Assembly: GCA_963751835.1 (NCBI GenBank)
Contig: CAVVWD010000035.1
Span: 1 to 64,000, forward strand
Origin: JACVRW01 sp963751835
GTDB taxonomy: Bacteria; Actinomycetota; Thermoleophilia; Solirubrobacterales; Thermoleophilaceae
Reading direction: 5' to 3'
DNA: 64,000 bases
This document shows, piece after piece, positions 25,095-33,921 of this stretch; within the stretch, counting starts at the first letter, position 1; every line of letters starts with the position of its first letter. Under the pieces are notes generated by a model, which searched no databases, was not told the origin of the DNA, and saw only the letters and a program-made list of their open reading frames with translations. Made by a program: the position numbers and the translations under genes.

Positions 25095-26666
25095 CTACGC
25101 AGCTTGTCGACGTCTGCCGAGCTGCGTGGCGAGCAACGTGAGGGTTAGAGCCGCGAGGGCGTAGAGCACGGCTTCAGCGGCCGATACGTCGCCCCACAGG
25201 CTCGCCGGGCCCAGGACGACAGTTGCCACGACGGCAAGCGGCGCCGCCACGCAGGCGAGCGCCGCGGCGGCCCCGAGCACGCGCGGCAACACGCTCGCCA
25301 CACCGGGCCGCGTCCCTTCGGCTTTCCGCCCGGACCCGGTGCTGCCGAACGAGACGACGCTGACGGTCCTCCCGCTCGAGAGCGGAACACGTGCTAGCTG
25401 CAGACGTGATCGGGTCGCCTGCGCCTCGCCGGTGCCACCGGTCCGCCGGTTCGCCACGCTTGCCAGGTACGCGGCGGGCCCCAACAAGATGCCCAACCGT
25501 TCGAGCCACTTGCGATGCCGCGGATAGTCCCCCGCCTTGCGGGCGCTTCGGCGGAGCCCTAACAGGAAGCTAACCCCGGCGGAAACCCTGCGCAGCGGGC
25601 AGCGCCGCTCCGAGCCGGCGAAGAGCTGCTTCGACAGCGTGGCGCCGAGCACGACTCCGCGCCTGAACGCCTGCCGCGAGCGTGCGTCGGCATGGCCGTG
25701 ACTCACGATCGCGCGGGGCTCGTAGCCGATCGCATACCCCGCCCGCAGCAGCCGGAGGTAAAGGTCGAGATCCTCCCCACCGGCGGACGGGGTCCCGCTG
25801 CCAAGAGCTATGTCGAATCCCCCCAGCCGGCGCGTGAGGTCGGCACGGACGACGGTGTTGGCGCCGCCGCCGATCAGCGCCGGCGTATACGCAAGTCCGC
25901 GCTCTGCCAGGCGGAAGGTCCAGGGCTCGAAGCGCGTGGAGTAGGGAGCGAACTGTTCAAGGAGCGGCTGGTCGGCCTTCTCGAGCTGCAGGGGGAGCAT
26001 CAACCCGGTCACGCAGGCCACGTCATCCGCTCGGTCGAAGGCCTCGGCGGCGCGGGCAATCCAGTCGCGTTCGACCACCACGTTGTCGTCGGTAAACGCG
26101 ACGAGCTCGCCCTCGGCCGCCATCAGGCCGGCGTTACGGGCGGTCGAAAGCCCCGGACGTGACTCCTCGACATAGCGCACTCGGAGCTCATCCGCGAATC
26201 GCTCGGAGAGCATTGCGCGGGTGACCCCGCCGGCCGGACGGTTGTCGACGACGATGACCTCGAAGTCGAGGTAGCGCGACGCAAGCAGCGAGCGAAGGCA
26301 ACGCTCGAGGCGCGGTGTGTAGCCAGAGGTCGTGACCACGACGCTGACCGATCGTGACGTGGGGGGCGCGGCATTCCTCTCTACCGCAATTCCCTCGGGA
26401 GGTAGGGAATCGGGAAGCGTGCGGCCGCGCCGCGCGAACCACTCTTCGAGCTCCGGACCGAGCTGCCATTGGAGCGCCCCTGCGAGGCGGAACCGCGACA
26501 CACGCCCTTCCGCCACGTTCAGGGCCACCGCGCCCAACGGTTCGCCGTCGAGGCGCGCCACGACGATCAGAGACCGGTACTGCTCTCCGAACCAGGTCGC
26601 GGACAGCTGTACATCCGCGAGCGGCGCCTCGAGGTCGACGATCCGCACCGCCGCCGGTGCATTCAC
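25095..26666 (-). CDS. Family 2 glycosyltransferase with C-terminal membrane helices
   Basis: This 523-residue protein has a GT-A/GT2 domain from about residue 105: SVSVVVTTSGYTPRLERCLR, VDNRPAGGVTRAMLSERFAD, ARNAGLMAAEGELVAFTDDN (DDN as the metal/donor motif), and GGEDLDLYLRLLRAGYAIGY near the acceptor site. The first 100 residues (VRIVDLEAPLADVQLSATWF onward) are a separate small domain of unknown function. Two hydrophobic helices near the C-terminus (RVLGAAAALACVAAPLAVVA; ALAALTLTLLATQL) anchor it to the membrane. It likely transfers a sugar to a surface glycan or protein; donor and acceptor are unknown. The GTG start at 26666 lacks a strong ribosome site. It sits between the two recombinase-like genes and points toward the first. 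Confidence 0.8.
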   Translation of the reverse strand: MNAPAAVRIVDLEAPLADVQLSATWFGEQYRSLIVVARLDGEPLGAVALNVAEGRVSRFRLAGALQWQLGPELEEWFARRGRTLPDSLPPEGIAVERNAAPPTSRSVSVVVTTSGYTPRLERCLRSLLASRYLDFEVIVVDNRPAGGVTRAMLSERFADELRVRYVEESRPGLSTARNAGLMAAEGELVAFTDDNVVVERDWIARAAEAFDRADDVACVTGLMLPLQLEKADQPLLEQFAPYSTRFEPWTFRLAERGLAYTPALIGGGANTVVRADLTRRLGGFDIALGSGTPSAGGEDLDLYLRLLRAGYAIGYEPRAIVSHGHADARSRQAFRRGVVLGATLSKQLFAGSERRCPLRRVSAGVSFLLGLRRSARKAGDYPRHRKWLERLGILLGPAAYLASVANRRTGGTGEAQATRSRLQLARVPLSSGRTVSVVSFGSTGSGRKAEGTRPGVASVLPRVLGAAAALACVAAPLAVVATVVLGPASLWGDVSAAEAVLYALAALTLTLLATQLGRRRQAA

Positions 26667-26732
26667 CGTGTGCGATCCGGCGGGCGCGCCCCCGGGGAGG
26701 GGACGCGGGAGCGCGCCATCGCCGACATCGCT

Positions 26733-26766
26733 GCGGTGGAGCTCACACCATGAGCTCCCACACCGC
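26733..26766 (-). terminator. Hairpin between recombinase-like gene and glycosyltransferase
   Basis: GGAGCTCA (26738-26745) and TGAGCTCC (26751-26758) form a perfect stem around CACCA; GCGGTG and CACACCGC extend it. It lies in the 296-bp stretch 26667-26962, which otherwise holds no gene I can support. It probably ends transcription of the minus-strand unit from 28007, or acts as an operator for the glycosyltransferase. Confidence 0.45.
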
Positions 26767-26962
26767 AGGCCGCGCCGGAGGGCCCAGGCGCGGCTTGAGA
26801 CTCAGTTGTCCTGCTTCGATTGGACTGTCTGACACCGGTGACTTCACGTCTTCGATTTCACCCGCTTCCTGGCGGCGGGAACTGACCGTAGGCGAGTCCT
26901 CGGCGCGGGGGAAGGGCCTTCGGCGCTACGCAGCCGACCAGTTGCGGAAACCGGCCCCGAAG

Positions 26963-27667
26963 TCACCCTTCTCCTTTCTGTCGCTCTTCCCGCGGGGTCG
27001 CAGACGAGGTGGGTCGTTTGTAGCCGAGCGCGGCCTGCACGCTCGACGGTCGCCACTTCGTGCCGCCGCGCGCGGTCGGGATCCCTTCCTCGTTGAGCTC
27101 GTCGGCGATCGCCTGGAGCGTCAAGCCGGCGGCGCGCATGCGCACGATTCGCCGCTTGAGCTCGGGCTTGATTGCGGACCGGACCGCGCCCTGCGCTCGT
27201 GCGGCCGCGAGTCCCTTGCGGGTCCGCTCTGCGCGCCGGGCTCGCTCCCACTCGCTCACTTCGCTCACTATGCGGGCAGCCGCGCGCCCAAACTCCGTGC
27301 CGGTGTCGATCGCTGGCTCAAGTGACACAAGCCGGGCGTCCGCCCGCAGGAGCGCATCGAGAATCTCCCGTAGCCCGGCGACCGATCCGCAGAGGCCTCC
27401 GAGTTCAGCGACGACCAGGGCCGAGGCGTCACCCCTGCCCAAACGCTCGATCGCATACCCGAGCGCGGGGCGGTCGAGAGCCCGCCCGGTCTTCGGCTGG
27501 ATATCGCGCACCAGCATGACGAGCTCCCAACCCTCGCGGGCACAGAAGTCCTCGATCGCGGCCGATTGGTGCTTCAGCTCCGGGTCGTCGATCCGAGCGG
27601 TGCCGTTGGCGGTCATGTAGCCGAGCGCGGAGACCGGTGGACCGCCGTCGTTCCCACTCGAGCTCAT
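26963..27667 (-). CDS. Serine-recombinase-like protein without catalytic serine
   Basis: The 234-residue protein aligns with the C-terminal half of the 23251-25002 product: ALGYMTANGTARIDDPELKH, REGWELVMLVRDIQPKTGRA, LDRPALGYAIERLGRGDASA, SEVSEWERARRAERTRKGLA, and the tail LTLQAIADELNEEGIPTARG then GGTKWRPSSVQAALGYKRP. The Ser nucleophile position is Asn21, and the KLDRLGR block reads ELGGLCG, removing Asp67, Arg68 and Arg71 equivalents. The resolvase reaction is therefore not possible by the known mechanism. There is no signal peptide or membrane helix. The ATG follows GGAGG and overlaps the upstream small ORF by ATGA, so it is translationally coupled. A DNA-binding or protein-interaction role is inferred. 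Confidence 0.8.
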   Translation of the reverse strand: MSSSGNDGGPPVSALGYMTANGTARIDDPELKHQSAAIEDFCAREGWELVMLVRDIQPKTGRALDRPALGYAIERLGRGDASALVVAELGGLCGSVAGLREILDALLRADARLVSLEPAIDTGTEFGRAAARIVSEVSEWERARRAERTRKGLAAARAQGAVRSAIKPELKRRIVRMRAAGLTLQAIADELNEEGIPTARGGTKWRPSSVQAALGYKRPTSSATPREERQKGEG

Positions 27668-27756
27668 CGTCCTCCGGCGGAGCCGCCGCCATTGAGCTCG
27701 CCGAGCACCGTCGCCTCAAGCTCCCGGCAGAAGCTCTCGTCCACCATTGGGTTCAT
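27664..27756 (-). CDS. 30-residue small protein coupled between two genes
   Basis: The ORF encodes MNPMVDESFCRELEATVLGE followed by LNGGGSAGGR. Its ATG overlaps the stop of the upstream 84-residue gene (ATGA, 27753-27756), and its own TGA overlaps the ATG of the recombinase-like gene (27664-27667). A double four-base overlap is hard to explain unless the frame is translated. It also has a helix-like first half and a Gly-rich tail. Function is unknown; it may serve mainly to couple translation. Confidence 0.5.
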   Translation of the reverse strand: MNPMVDESFCRELEATVLGELNGGGSAGGR

Positions 27757-28007
27757 CTCCCGAGCTCCAGCTTGTTCCACACTGGCCCGTCGTCTCTTGA
27801 TCGGGCGCTGTCTCGGGCTTCCTCGCCGCCCGCGGCCGGCTGCCCTTCCACCGGCGTAGGCACGCGGGCGGCCTCGATCGCAGCAACCAACCCGATCCAG
27901 CCGGAGAAGGCCGTGCGCTCCCCGGACGGGGCCTCTACTTCACCGCGAATGGGCTCGTCAGGGGGCCCCAGTTCCACGCAGACCTTCAGCTGGCGTGGTG
28001 GGTTCAC
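27753..28007 (-). CDS. Small conserved-looking protein of unknown function
   Basis: The GTG-initiated 84-residue protein reads MNPPRQLKVCVELGPPDEPI, with a short beta-rich start (RGEVEAPSGERTAFSGWIGL) and a helix (VAAIEAARVPTPV). The FSGWIGLVAAIEA block looks like a small conserved domain of GC-rich actinobacteria, but I cannot name a family. It leads a three-gene coupled unit with the 30-residue ORF and the recombinase-like protein. The region up to the divergent LuxR gene (28008-28114) must hold both promoters. Confidence 0.6.
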   Translation of the reverse strand: MNPPRQLKVCVELGPPDEPIRGEVEAPSGERTAFSGWIGLVAAIEAARVPTPVEGQPAAGGEEARDSARSRDDGPVWNKLELGR

Positions 28008-28114
28008 GAGCCGACCCTGCCCGCCCCCGGACCGGTTAGCTACGGGGTACCACCCTGTACTTGTGCGGCGAGGCGGGCTTGCAGCAGGGCCTTGGCGGGC
28101 GGATAGTTGAGTCC

Positions 28115-30976
28115 ATGGGCAGCCGCGACCGCCCTGCGGCGACGGCCAAACTGCTGGACCGGGGTGAAGAACTCAGAGAGATGTCCGCTGCACTCGAGGA
28201 CGCCGCGGGCGGCGCCGGGCGGCTCGTCGTCCTGCGCGCGCCGGCGGGGATGGGAAAGAGCCGCCTACTCGCCGCCGCGGCCGGCGTGGCAGACGAGCGA
28301 GGGCTTACCGCGCTGTCCGCCCGCGGCTCGGAACAGGAGCGGGAGCTTCCACTCGGCCTTGCCCGCCAGCTCTTCGAGTCGCTGCTGCGTTCGCTGACAG
28401 CCGAGGAGCGCGAGCGAGCGCTCTCGGGGGCAGCCGCGCCGGCAAGAGCGCTGCTCGACCTCGGATCGGCGCTCCCTGTCCCCTCCGGTGCGGGGTTATA
28501 CGCTCTGTACTCGCTGTTGGCGAGCGTCAGTGACGAGCGGCCGTTGGCGCTGCTTATCGACGACGCGCACTGGTCCGACGAGCCGTCGCTTGCGTTACTG
28601 GGCTTCCTGTCGCGCCGACTCGACGATGTGGCCGTCGCGCTGCTCGTCGCGATCCGCGCCGGAGGCCGGGCCGACCAAGGCGTGGCCATCGAGGCCATCG
28701 CCTCGGATCCGGCCGCGACGCATCTGCTGCCGGGGCCCCTGACTGAGGCGAGCGTCGCCTCGATCGTCCGGGACTGGCTCGGGGCGCCCGCGCGCGAGTT
28801 CGTAGCCGCCTGCCGTGAGGTGACCGGCGGCAATCCGTTCTACCTGCAGGAGCTTTGCCGCGCACTTGGCGCCGCGGGGGTCGAGCCGACCGCCGCGAAC
28901 GTGTCGCAGGCGTGCCAGCTCGGCCCCGAGAACGTGTCCCGCGCGCTCCTGGTCCGCGTCGGACGCTCGTCTCGTGATGCTGCCGCGCTGGCTCGCTCGC
29001 TCGCCGTCCTCGACGATCCCGCCGAGCTGCGGCTGGTGGCCTCGCTTGCCGGCCTCGACATTGAGGCCGCAACGACAGCGGCCGACGTGCTGACGCGGGC
29101 AGACGTGCTCGCCGACGAGCGCCCCCTGCGCTTCACCCATCCGATCGTGCGCTCTGCGATCGCGAGCGATCTGACGGCAGCGGAGTACGCGAGGGAGCAC
29201 GGGCGCGCCGCCCGCCTGCTGGCGGCCGATGGCGCGCCGGCGGAACGGGTCGCGAGTCACCTTCTGGCCTGCGAGCCGGCCGCGGATGCATGGGTGACGG
29301 AGCAGCTGCGGGTCGCTGCGCGAGTGGCCGTTCAGCGTGGAGCACCGGTGATTGCGGCCCGCTATCTGCGCCGTGCGCTGGAGGAGCCCGCCGGTGGCGC
29401 CGCGTCGGACGTCCTCCGCGAGCTCGGGGCTGCAGAGCTCAGCAGCGGCGAGCCGGCGGCAGTAGGCCATCTCGAGCAGGCGGCGGAGCTGGGGACCGAC
29501 CTTCGGGGACGTGTCGCGGCCGTGCGGGAGCTCGCTCGGGGCGAAGTCAGCCTCGGGAGCATCGATCGCGCACTGGAGCTCTTGAGCGCGGCGCGCGAAG
29601 AGGTCGCGGACGACGACTCGGGGCTGGCGCTCGAGCTCTCCGCCGAGTTGTCCGGCATCGCACTGCTCGTGCCCGGCTCTGCCGGGCATGTCATGGAGCC
29701 ACTCACAAGGTTCGCCGATGCCCGCGGCGACACGGCTCCCGAGCGGCTGCTGCTCGCCAACCTGTCGCACTGGCTCGCGGCGAGCGGTGGGTCAGCCGGG
29801 CGGTGCGCCGACCTGGCCGCGCGCGCTCTCGCCGGAGGGCGCCTGCTGGCCGAGACACGGGCGGAGTCGCCGGCGTTCTACCACGCGGTGTTCGTCTTGA
29901 TCGCGGCCGACCGCTTCGGCGAGGCGGGTGAGGTTCTCGATGCGGCCCTCGACGATGCCCGCCGGCAGGGGTCGCTGATCGCGTTCGCTACTGCTTCGAC
30001 GATGCGCTCCCTGCTCGCCTATCGCGTCGGTCGGCTGGTCGAGTCGGAGGCCGACGCACGCGGCGCGATCGACGCCACCCGACTCCACGGCTGGCCGGCG
30101 TGGTCGATGGGCGTAGCGTTCCTGATCGACGCCCTCATCGAGACCGGTCGACTCGACGAGGCACAATGGGTGCTCGACGAGTCGGAGCTCGGTCCACAGA
30201 TCCCCGAGGGGCTAGTGATGGCGCCGGTGCTCGCGGCGCGAGGACGTCTGCGAATCGCGGCAGGGGATCTGGCCGCGGGCGTCGAGGATCTGCTCGAGTG
30301 GGGCAGGCGCTCCGATCGCGGCGAGAACCTCGGGTCCGCCGGCACACCGACCTTCCGCACCTACGCAGCCCCGGCGCTCGCGTCGCTTGGCGAGGAGGCG
30401 GAAGCCAGGCGGCTGATAGCGGAGGAGTTCGAGCTCGCGCGGCGCTGGGGCGCACCGCGCGCGATCGGAATGGCGCTGCACGCGGCCGGACTGGTCGAGG
30501 CGATGGAGAAGGGACGGGCCCTGCTCGAGCAGGCGGTCGAAACGCTCCGCTACACGGATGCCCGACTCGAGCACGCGCGTGCGCTCGTCGAACTCGGCTC
30601 GGCGCTGCGGCGCTCGGGCCGGGCCTCGGATGCGCGCGCTCCCTTACGCGAGGGGATGGACCTCGCCCACCGCTGCGGCGCCGCGCCTCTCACGGCCCGC
30701 GCACAGGATGAGCTGGCCGCCAGCGGCGTGCGACGCCGACCGCGGACGATGCTCCGCGGTGTCGAGGCGCTCACGCCGAGCGAGGGGCGGATCGCCCGCC
30801 TGGCCGCGACCGGCCGGACAAATCGCGAGATTGCGCAGTCGCTCTTCATCACCCGCAAGACCGTCGAGATGCATCTGCGCAACGCCTACCGCAAGCTCGA
30901 CATCGATTCGCGAGCCGAGCTGCCCCGCGCGCTCACACAGGAAGCAGCGCACGCCGAGCTCGCCCCTGAGCGGTGA
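28115..30976 (+). CDS. LuxR-family large ATP-binding regulator (LAL type)
   Basis: The likely start is ATG 28115 (MGSRDRPAATAKLLDRGEEL); a GTG at 28061 is possible. An AAA/STAND ATPase comes first: Walker A RAPAGMGKSRLLAAAAG, Walker B-like PLALLIDDAHWSDEPSLALL, and VTGGNPFYLQELCRALGAAG typical of LAL proteins. A long helical TPR-like region follows from about residue 420 to 870. The C-terminal LuxR helix-turn-helix is LTPSEGRIARLAATGRTNRE, with IAQSLFITRKTVEMHLRNAY. Such proteins are ATP-dependent activators of nearby or remote operons. The stop overlaps the start of the GST-like gene, so that gene is coupled. Confidence 0.9.
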   Translation: MGSRDRPAATAKLLDRGEELREMSAALEDAAGGAGRLVVLRAPAGMGKSRLLAAAAGVADERGLTALSARGSEQERELPLGLARQLFESLLRSLTAEERERALSGAAAPARALLDLGSALPVPSGAGLYALYSLLASVSDERPLALLIDDAHWSDEPSLALLGFLSRRLDDVAVALLVAIRAGGRADQGVAIEAIASDPAATHLLPGPLTEASVASIVRDWLGAPAREFVAACREVTGGNPFYLQELCRALGAAGVEPTAANVSQACQLGPENVSRALLVRVGRSSRDAAALARSLAVLDDPAELRLVASLAGLDIEAATTAADVLTRADVLADERPLRFTHPIVRSAIASDLTAAEYAREHGRAARLLAADGAPAERVASHLLACEPAADAWVTEQLRVAARVAVQRGAPVIAARYLRRALEEPAGGAASDVLRELGAAELSSGEPAAVGHLEQAAELGTDLRGRVAAVRELARGEVSLGSIDRALELLSAAREEVADDDSGLALELSAELSGIALLVPGSAGHVMEPLTRFADARGDTAPERLLLANLSHWLAASGGSAGRCADLAARALAGGRLLAETRAESPAFYHAVFVLIAADRFGEAGEVLDAALDDARRQGSLIAFATASTMRSLLAYRVGRLVESEADARGAIDATRLHGWPAWSMGVAFLIDALIETGRLDEAQWVLDESELGPQIPEGLVMAPVLAARGRLRIAAGDLAAGVEDLLEWGRRSDRGENLGSAGTPTFRTYAAPALASLGEEAEARRLIAEEFELARRWGAPRAIGMALHAAGLVEAMEKGRALLEQAVETLRYTDARLEHARALVELGSALRRSGRASDARAPLREGMDLAHRCGAAPLTARAQDELAASGVRRRPRTMLRGVEALTPSEGRIARLAATGRTNREIAQSLFITRKTVEMHLRNAYRKLDIDSRAELPRALTQEAAHAELAPER

Positions 30977-31701
30977 TCAAACTCTACGTCGTCCCCGGCT
31001 CGAACCCCTCGATGAGCGCGCGCCTCGCGCTCGAGTACAAGGGTCTCCACTACGAGCGCGTCGACCTGATCCCGACCATCCACATGGCATTCCTGCGGCT
31101 CGCCGGCTTCTCAGCTCGCACCGTGCCCGCGCTCACGATCGACGGTAGGCGCGTCCAGGGCTCGCTCGAGGTGGCCAGGGCACTCGAGGAGCTTCGCCCT
31201 GAGCCCCCGCTCTTCCCCGGGAACTCCGAGGAGCGGCGGCGAGTGGAGGAGGTGGAGCGCTGGGGCGAAGCGGTCTTGCAGCCTCTTCCGCGGCGACTCG
31301 CGTGGTGGGCGATCAAGCGGGAGCGCAAGGCGCTTCGGAGCTTCGCCGAGGGGGCCGAGCTGCACGTCCCGCTCGGACTTGCGATCCGGGCGGCGGGGCC
31401 AATCATCCGCTTCGAGATCCACACGCATGGGGCGACGGACAAGAGGGTGCAAGCCGACCTGCGAGCGCTCCCCGAGACGCTCTCGAGAATTGACGCCTGC
31501 ATAGACGGCGGCGTGATCGGCGGCGCGACCCCGAACGCCGCCGACTTCCAGATCGCTCCGAGCGTGCGCCTCCTGATGTGCTCCGATCAGCTCCGCCCGC
31601 ACGTCGCCGAACGGCCGTGCGGCCGGCTGGCGGTGCGCCTCCTGCCGGACTTTCCCGGCCGCATCGGGCCGGTGCTCCCTCCGGCCTGGCTACCCGGTTA
31701 A
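30973..31701 (+). CDS. Glutathione S-transferase-like protein
   Basis: The 242-residue protein starts with a thioredoxin-like GST N-domain (MIKLYVVPGSNPSMSARLAL, then VPALTIDGRRVQGSLEVARA, where VPAL carries the cis-Pro). An all-helical C-domain follows (NAADFQIAPSVRLLMCSDQL). The usual Ser/Cys/Tyr active-site position near the N-terminus may be Ser10 or Ser13. Actinobacteria often lack glutathione, so another thiol or a non-enzymatic role is possible. GTG 30973 overlaps the LuxR stop (GTGA), giving tight coupling. Confidence 0.75.
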   Translation: MIKLYVVPGSNPSMSARLALEYKGLHYERVDLIPTIHMAFLRLAGFSARTVPALTIDGRRVQGSLEVARALEELRPEPPLFPGNSEERRRVEEVERWGEAVLQPLPRRLAWWAIKRERKALRSFAEGAELHVPLGLAIRAAGPIIRFEIHTHGATDKRVQADLRALPETLSRIDACIDGGVIGGATPNAADFQIAPSVRLLMCSDQLRPHVAERPCGRLAVRLLPDFPGRIGPVLPPAWLPG

Positions 31702-31829
31702 GCGCGTCTCACGGCGCAGGTCCTGGGTCGCTTGACGGCAAGCCGATGCTCGAATAGGCCCGGCTCCGGGTAAGTCCCCGGTGGCGCTAGGGCGCCGTGC
31801 GAGTTGACGAGCGAGAACGGAGGGGAGCC

Positions 31830-33785
31830 ATGCCATCTCGACATCGGATGCGCCGGGGGTTGATGCTGACCGTCGCGCTAGTGGGCCTGCTCGGAGTGGC
31901 GGCAGCGCCCGCCGCCGCCGGCGACCCCGTTCCCCCGCCGTGGCTGAAGGTCGACGAGAACGGCCAGACGCAGCCGCAGTTCAACTTCGCCGAGGCGATC
32001 GAGCAGACGGTCTTCGTCGAGACCGTGCTTGACAGCGACCGCGACGGCCGTCGCGACCGCGTCCGGATCCGGATCAGCCGCCCGCGCGAAACGGACACAC
32101 TCGGCTACAAGGTGCCGGTCGTGTTCGAGCACAGCCCCTATCGCGGCGACCTCGGCCCCATCGAGAACCACGCGGTCGACTTCGACACGCTCCCGCAGGA
32201 GTCGCTCTTCAACGACGATCGCAATGCAACTCGCGGCGCGCGCGCTGCCCGCTCACGGCAAGCATCGGCTCGTTCCGCTCGCGCGCGTGCGCGCGCCCGC
32301 GCGCGAATGCTGGCGCGCGCCGACCTGCCCGGCCAGCTCGACAACTACTACGTGCCGCGCGGCTACGCCGTGGTGATCGGCGAGAGCATCGGCACGTTCA
32401 ACTCGGACGGCTGCCCGACCGTCGGCGACCAGGTGGAGACGCTCGGCACCAAGGCCGTGATCGACTGGCTGAACGGCCGGGCCCGCGGCTTCGACGCGGC
32501 CACGGCCGGCAATCCCGTGTCCCCCACCTGGACGGACGGGACCGTCGGCATGACCGGCGGCTCCTACAACGGCACGCTCCCGAACCAGGTCGCCACGACC
32601 GGGGTGGAGGGCCTCGAGACGATCATCCCGGTCTCCGCCATCTCCAGCTGGTACGACTACTACCGCGCGAACGGCCTTGTGGTCGCCCCGCACTCCCAGA
32701 CCCAGGGCGTCGGGGACAACGAGTTTCTCGGTGAGGACACCGACGTGCTGGCCTCGTTCATCGGCGGCAGCCGCATGGCCGTGCGCTGCCGGGGGACGAT
32801 CCCGTTCCTCGTGCGCGCACAGGACCGCGTGACCGGCGACTGGAGCCCGTTCTGGGCCGCGCGCGACTACCTCGACGACGTCGACCGGATCCGCGCGAGC
32901 GTGTTCGTGGTCCACGGGCTGAACGACTGGAACGTCAAGACCAAGGCGTTCGCCGAGTGGTGGTACCGCCTCGACAGGTATGGCGTGCCGCGCAAGATCT
33001 GGCTCCACAACGGCGGCCACGGCGGGCCGGGCCCGCCGGGCAGCCTCGGCGCCATGGCGTACAAGAGGGCCGAGAACCGCTGGTTCGACCACGAGCTGTT
33101 CGGGGTCGAGAACGGAATCATGGACGAGCCGCGCTCGACGATCCAGCGCGAGGACGGGAGCTACGCCGACGAGCCGGACTGGCCCGCGCCGGGCTCCCGA
33201 AACGCGACGCTGCGGCTGTCCGCGCGCAACGCGAACGCGCCGGGTGAGCTGTCGTCCGGCTGGAGCTGGAACGGCAGGCGGACGACCCAGGAGTTCGTCG
33301 ATCGCGGACGCGAGCTCGACACCGACGACGTGCTGATCCAGGGACCGGACGCGGCACGCCCCGACCGGCTGATCTACCGCACTTCGTCGCTCGGCAGGGA
33401 CGTCCGCCTGAGCGGCACGCCGTGGGTCAACCTGCGGATGTCGGTCGAGAATCGCAACGCGGCGAACCTCACCGCCGTGCTCGTGGACTACGGCCCCGTC
33501 GGCTCTGCCGACCCGCCGGTGATGGTCACGCGCGGCTGGCTCGATCCGCAGAACCGGTTCAGCGTGAGCCGCAGCTTCCCGATCCGCCGCGGGCGGGAGT
33601 ACGGATTCAGATGGGATCTGCAGCCGGACGACTACCTCTTCCGGGCAGGCCACCGGATCGGCCTCGTGGTCGTGTCGACCGACCACGACTACACGATCCG
33701 GCCGGCACCGGGCACACGCCTCACGCTTGACCCGGCCCACAGCCGGATCAGCCTGCCGGTGGTGGGAGGAGGGAGCGCCTTCTAG
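31830..33785 (+). CDS. Secreted S15-family peptidase (X-Pro dipeptidyl-peptidase/CocE-like)
   Basis: The ATG at 31830 follows GGAGGGGAG. A signal peptide (RRGLMLTVALVGLLGVAAAP) precedes an S15 alpha/beta-hydrolase fold: PRGYAVVIGESIGTFNSDGC, nucleophile elbow GMTGGSYNGTLPNQ (S245), acid VVHGLNDWNVKTKAF, and His in LHNGGHGGPG. The C-terminal jelly-roll domain is of the X-Pro type (RPDRLIYRTSSLGRDVRLSG; end FRAGHRIGLVVVSTDHDYTI). DSDRDGRRDRV near residue 65 resembles a calcium-binding loop. An alternating Arg/Ala stretch (ARSARARARARARMLARAD, near 32265-32325) interrupts the fold and has no counterpart I know. The substrate is a peptide or ester outside the cell. Confidence 0.85.
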   Translation: MPSRHRMRRGLMLTVALVGLLGVAAAPAAAGDPVPPPWLKVDENGQTQPQFNFAEAIEQTVFVETVLDSDRDGRRDRVRIRISRPRETDTLGYKVPVVFEHSPYRGDLGPIENHAVDFDTLPQESLFNDDRNATRGARAARSRQASARSARARARARARMLARADLPGQLDNYYVPRGYAVVIGESIGTFNSDGCPTVGDQVETLGTKAVIDWLNGRARGFDAATAGNPVSPTWTDGTVGMTGGSYNGTLPNQVATTGVEGLETIIPVSAISSWYDYYRANGLVVAPHSQTQGVGDNEFLGEDTDVLASFIGGSRMAVRCRGTIPFLVRAQDRVTGDWSPFWAARDYLDDVDRIRASVFVVHGLNDWNVKTKAFAEWWYRLDRYGVPRKIWLHNGGHGGPGPPGSLGAMAYKRAENRWFDHELFGVENGIMDEPRSTIQREDGSYADEPDWPAPGSRNATLRLSARNANAPGELSSGWSWNGRRTTQEFVDRGRELDTDDVLIQGPDAARPDRLIYRTSSLGRDVRLSGTPWVNLRMSVENRNAANLTAVLVDYGPVGSADPPVMVTRGWLDPQNRFSVSRSFPIRRGREYGFRWDLQPDDYLFRAGHRIGLVVVSTDHDYTIRPAPGTRLTLDPAHSRISLPVVGGGSAF

Positions 33786-33799
33786 CGGTTGTGGTTCAG

Positions 33800-33825
33800 G
33801 CCTCCGAGGCGACCCGGTCGGAGGC
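33800..33825 (+). terminator. Hairpin after the S15 peptidase
   Basis: GCCTCCGA and TCGGAGGC form a perfect 8-bp stem around a 10-nt loop, 14 bp after the peptidase stop. It probably separates this gene from the reductase starting at 33922. Confidence 0.55.
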
Positions 33826-33921
33826 GCGGATCGTCACGTGGTCGAACACCGCGATGAGTTTCGCGGTTGGGGTCGGTACTAGCCCCATACCCCAATCCCG
33901 AGAGCCGAGAGGAGCTCCCAA

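Noticed and set aside
23251..27667. Mobile element or phage integration inferred from two resolvase-like genes
   Set aside because: Both have altered active sites, one is a secreted/membrane fusion, and no terminal repeats, attachment sites or other mobility genes are visible.
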